Positions 12,880 through 14,742 of a stretch of DNA of 14,742 nt are shown piece after piece. This DNA comes from an uncultured Sulfitobacter sp. Its GTDB lineage: Bacteria; Pseudomonadota; Alphaproteobacteria; Rhodobacterales; Rhodobacteraceae. Made by a program: the position numbers and the translations under genes. The notes below the pieces were generated by a model. That model was given only the letters and a program-made list of their open reading frames with translations, was not told where the DNA came from and did no database searches. Every line of letters starts with the position of its first letter. The stretch's first letter is position 1. The DNA is taken from assembly GCA_937923365.1 (NCBI GenBank), contig CALAIJ010000192.1, positions 1 through 14,742 on the forward strand, written 5' to 3'.

Positions 12880-14742
12880 GTGTTCAGGAAAAACAGTAAA
12901 GCCTCTCGCAATCAGCTGATCTTATCGACCTGTCTGGCGATCATCGGTCTATTGTCCGTCGCATTTCTGGCCATCAATGTGGTCAGCGATCTGCGGCTTC
13001 TGAGATCCGCAAGCTCGGACAACGTACAATGGACCCTTTCACAGACCGAAGTAGAGTTTCTAGAATTTGAGATCAAACTTGAAGAAAGTGTACGTCAGGC
13101 GGCACCTGATCTGAAGTCTCTCCGCCGTTCCTTTGATATTTTCTACAGTAGAATCAGCACTCTGGGGCAGGCATCCATCTACGCACCGCTGCGTGAACTG
13201 CCTGAATTTTCAAACAACCTTGCAGCAATCAATTCTTTTCTGGAAAACACGGTTAAAGAAATTGATGCCGATGATCCAAAGCTGACCGCGGCTTTACCGC
13301 AACTGGCGGCGCAGACCTCTGAAATCCGGGCCAACGTCAGAAGGCTTTCGAATTCTGGCCTCAACTACTTTGCCTCTGAATCCGACAAACGCCGTGACAA
13401 TATTTCAGTCACACTAACCCAACTGGCCATTGGCGTGAGCGTTCTGTTGATCGCGTTGGTTTTGCTCGCGCTTTATTTAGGGCGCCTCAACCGCGTAAAT
13501 ATCCGGCGGCGCAGTCAGGCCATTCAGGCCAGCAAACGGATGAATATCGTCACCAGCACCGCCCTTGATGCAGTGATTGTCTGCGATGACAATGGCGAGA
13601 TTCTGGACTTTAACGAAGCCGCCCAACAGATCTTTGGCTATTCTGCAGCGGAAGCAATTGGCAGCGAGCTGGGGGCGCTGATTGTTCCGGATCACCACCG
13701 GGCGGCCCATGATGCAGGCATGCAACGGATGCGCGATTCTGGTGAGAAGCGCGTGGTAGGCAAAGGTCGCATCAAATTGGAAGCCAAGCGTTCCAACGGG
13801 GAGGTGTTCCCGGTGGAGTTCGCCATTCAATCCGCGGAAACGGAGGAGGGTGAGATCTTTATCTCCTTCTTGCGTGACATCTCTCACCGTGTTGCGGCAG
13901 AAAAAGACCTTGTCGCTGCCAGAGATCGCGCGCTTGCCGGAGAAAAGGCCAAGACGAACTTTCTTGCGACCATGAGCCATGAGATCAGGACTCCCCTGAA
14001 CGGTTTGCTTGGGAATCTTACCTTGCTGCGAGACACCCGCCTGAGTGCAGCCCAAGGGCGCTATATCAAGAACATGGAAACCTCTGGCAAGTTGTTGATG
14101 AGCCATATCTCTGATGTGCTCGACATCACCAAATACGACGCGGGCAAACTCACATTGCGGCCCGTTCCTATGAACATCAGCACGCTGCTACAAGATATTG
14201 TCGACAATCAGGGTGGCGCTGCATCTGCAAACGACACTGTCCTCGAGTGGGGGTGGTCTGGCGAAAAACTCGATTGGATCCACGCTGACAAGGAACGGAT
14301 TCAGCACATTCTGATGAACATCATCGGAAACGCCGTCAAATTCACCCAGCAGGGGCGGGTCTCTGTGGAGGTTCAAATTCTGGATGCTCCTGACAACGCC
14401 TCAGAGATTGAGATCGCCGTAACGGATACGGGCGCCGGGATATCTGAGGATCTCAAGAAACAAATTTTTGATGACTTCAAAACGGGCGATGTCTCCTATG
14501 ACCGCGATGTTGGCGGCACTGGGCTCGGCCTTGGTATCGCAAGGCGGTTTGTGACTGCGCTTGGAGGGCGGATCGATGTTGAAAGCACGGAGGGTCACGG
14601 CAGCACTTTCACAGTCCGCTTCCCGGTCCAGCCGACAGATGCCCCAACAACAACAGAGGAAAGCACCAATGTGGGAGATGTGCCGCGCCCCTCTCACGTG
14701 CTGCTTGTTGAAGACAATGAAATCAACCGCACCGTGGCGCGC
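12880..14742 (+). CDS. Membrane hybrid sensor histidine kinase, partial (3' end beyond window)
   Basis: The GTG at 12880 with AGGAG (12868-12872) 7 bases upstream opens a frame running to the last base: 621 codons without a stop. TM1 (about 12-34) and TM2 (about 182-201) enclose a mostly helical periplasmic sensor of about 147 residues. A PAS domain follows (about 222-340, with FNEAAQQIFGYS 244-255). The phosphotransfer domain has H367 in MSHEIRTPLNG. The ATPase domain has N484 in the N-box, DTGAG at 516-520 and GGTGLGLG at 545-552. A receiver domain begins at VLLVEDNEINR (607-617). The visible order matches BarA/LuxQ-type hybrids; whether an Hpt domain follows is unknown. It is probably co-transcribed with the secreted protein upstream and is the best local candidate to feed the FixJ-type regulator, though hybrids usually need an Hpt intermediate. 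Confidence 0.95.
   Translation, partial: MFRKNSKASRNQLILSTCLAIIGLLSVAFLAINVVSDLRLLRSASSDNVQWTLSQTEVEFLEFEIKLEESVRQAAPDLKSLRRSFDIFYSRISTLGQASIYAPLRELPEFSNNLAAINSFLENTVKEIDADDPKLTAALPQLAAQTSEIRANVRRLSNSGLNYFASESDKRRDNISVTLTQLAIGVSVLLIALVLLALYLGRLNRVNIRRRSQAIQASKRMNIVTSTALDAVIVCDDNGEILDFNEAAQQIFGYSAAEAIGSELGALIVPDHHRAAHDAGMQRMRDSGEKRVVGKGRIKLEAKRSNGEVFPVEFAIQSAETEEGEIFISFLRDISHRVAAEKDLVAARDRALAGEKAKTNFLATMSHEIRTPLNGLLGNLTLLRDTRLSAAQGRYIKNMETSGKLLMSHISDVLDITKYDAGKLTLRPVPMNISTLLQDIVDNQGGAASANDTVLEWGWSGEKLDWIHADKERIQHILMNIIGNAVKFTQQGRVSVEVQILDAPDNASEIEIAVTDTGAGISEDLKKQIFDDFKTGDVSYDRDVGGTGLGLGIARRFVTALGGRIDVESTEGHGSTFTVRFPVQPTDAPTTTEESTNVGDVPRPSHVLLVEDNEINRTVAR

Noticed and set aside
1..14742. CRISPR array, insertion sequence or replication origin
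   Set aside because: No regularly spaced direct repeats, transposase motifs or DnaA-box cluster were found.

Overview
The window reads as a chromosomal segment of an alphaproteobacterium of the roseobacter / Rhodobacteraceae type. This rests on the moderately high GC, the aa3-type cytochrome c oxidase subunit I most like that of Paracoccus and Rhodobacter, and the gene styles around it. Placement below family level is not attempted.

Left part (1-5355), ordinary core genes. A secreted PEBP-like protein (partial, minus strand) is followed by ctaD (minus), which ends in a clear Rho-independent terminator. Next come a soluble PAS histidine kinase and a single-domain CheY-like response regulator, overlapping at the stop/start junction (plus), then a 445-bp gene-free stretch rich in perfect hairpins. 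Convergent lipB (minus) and a tRNA-Leu(GAG) with encoded CCA (plus) complete this part. The lipB reading frame stays open antisense through the tRNA, so an over-long lipB start is an annotation trap; the real start is near 5125.

Middle part (5356-7093), accessory in character. One Fe(II)/2-oxoglutarate dioxygenase (minus) sits between two gene-poor stretches of about 350 and 550 bp beside the tRNA.

Right part (7094-14742), an exopolysaccharide module with its own regulation. On the minus strand are a NarL/FixJ-type response regulator, a Wzz/GumC-like chain-length protein and a Wzy/WaaL-like polymerase or ligase, the last two with a 4-bp ATGA overlap. Divergently on the plus strand lies a fusion of a WecG/TagA/CpsF glycosyltransferase to an initiating polyprenol-phosphate sugar-phosphate transferase. 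Then come a small secreted protein with a sulfite-oxidase-like fold but no cysteine, and a membrane hybrid histidine kinase that runs off the right end. That kinase is open to the last base and has no stop in the window.

The most interesting signal is non-coding. An 8-bp half-site, CGGATAGG, recurs in the three non-coding gaps of the right part. It occurs as an 18-bp palindrome upstream of the wzz-like gene (9892-9909), as two direct repeats 20 bp apart in the divergent promoter (10618-10645), and as a palindrome plus a half-site plus a degenerate palindrome (12223-12268) upstream of the secreted protein and hybrid kinase. My inference is that the FixJ-type regulator binds these sites. That would make the regulator, the polysaccharide genes and the secreted protein/hybrid kinase pair one self-contained signalling and surface-polysaccharide regulon.
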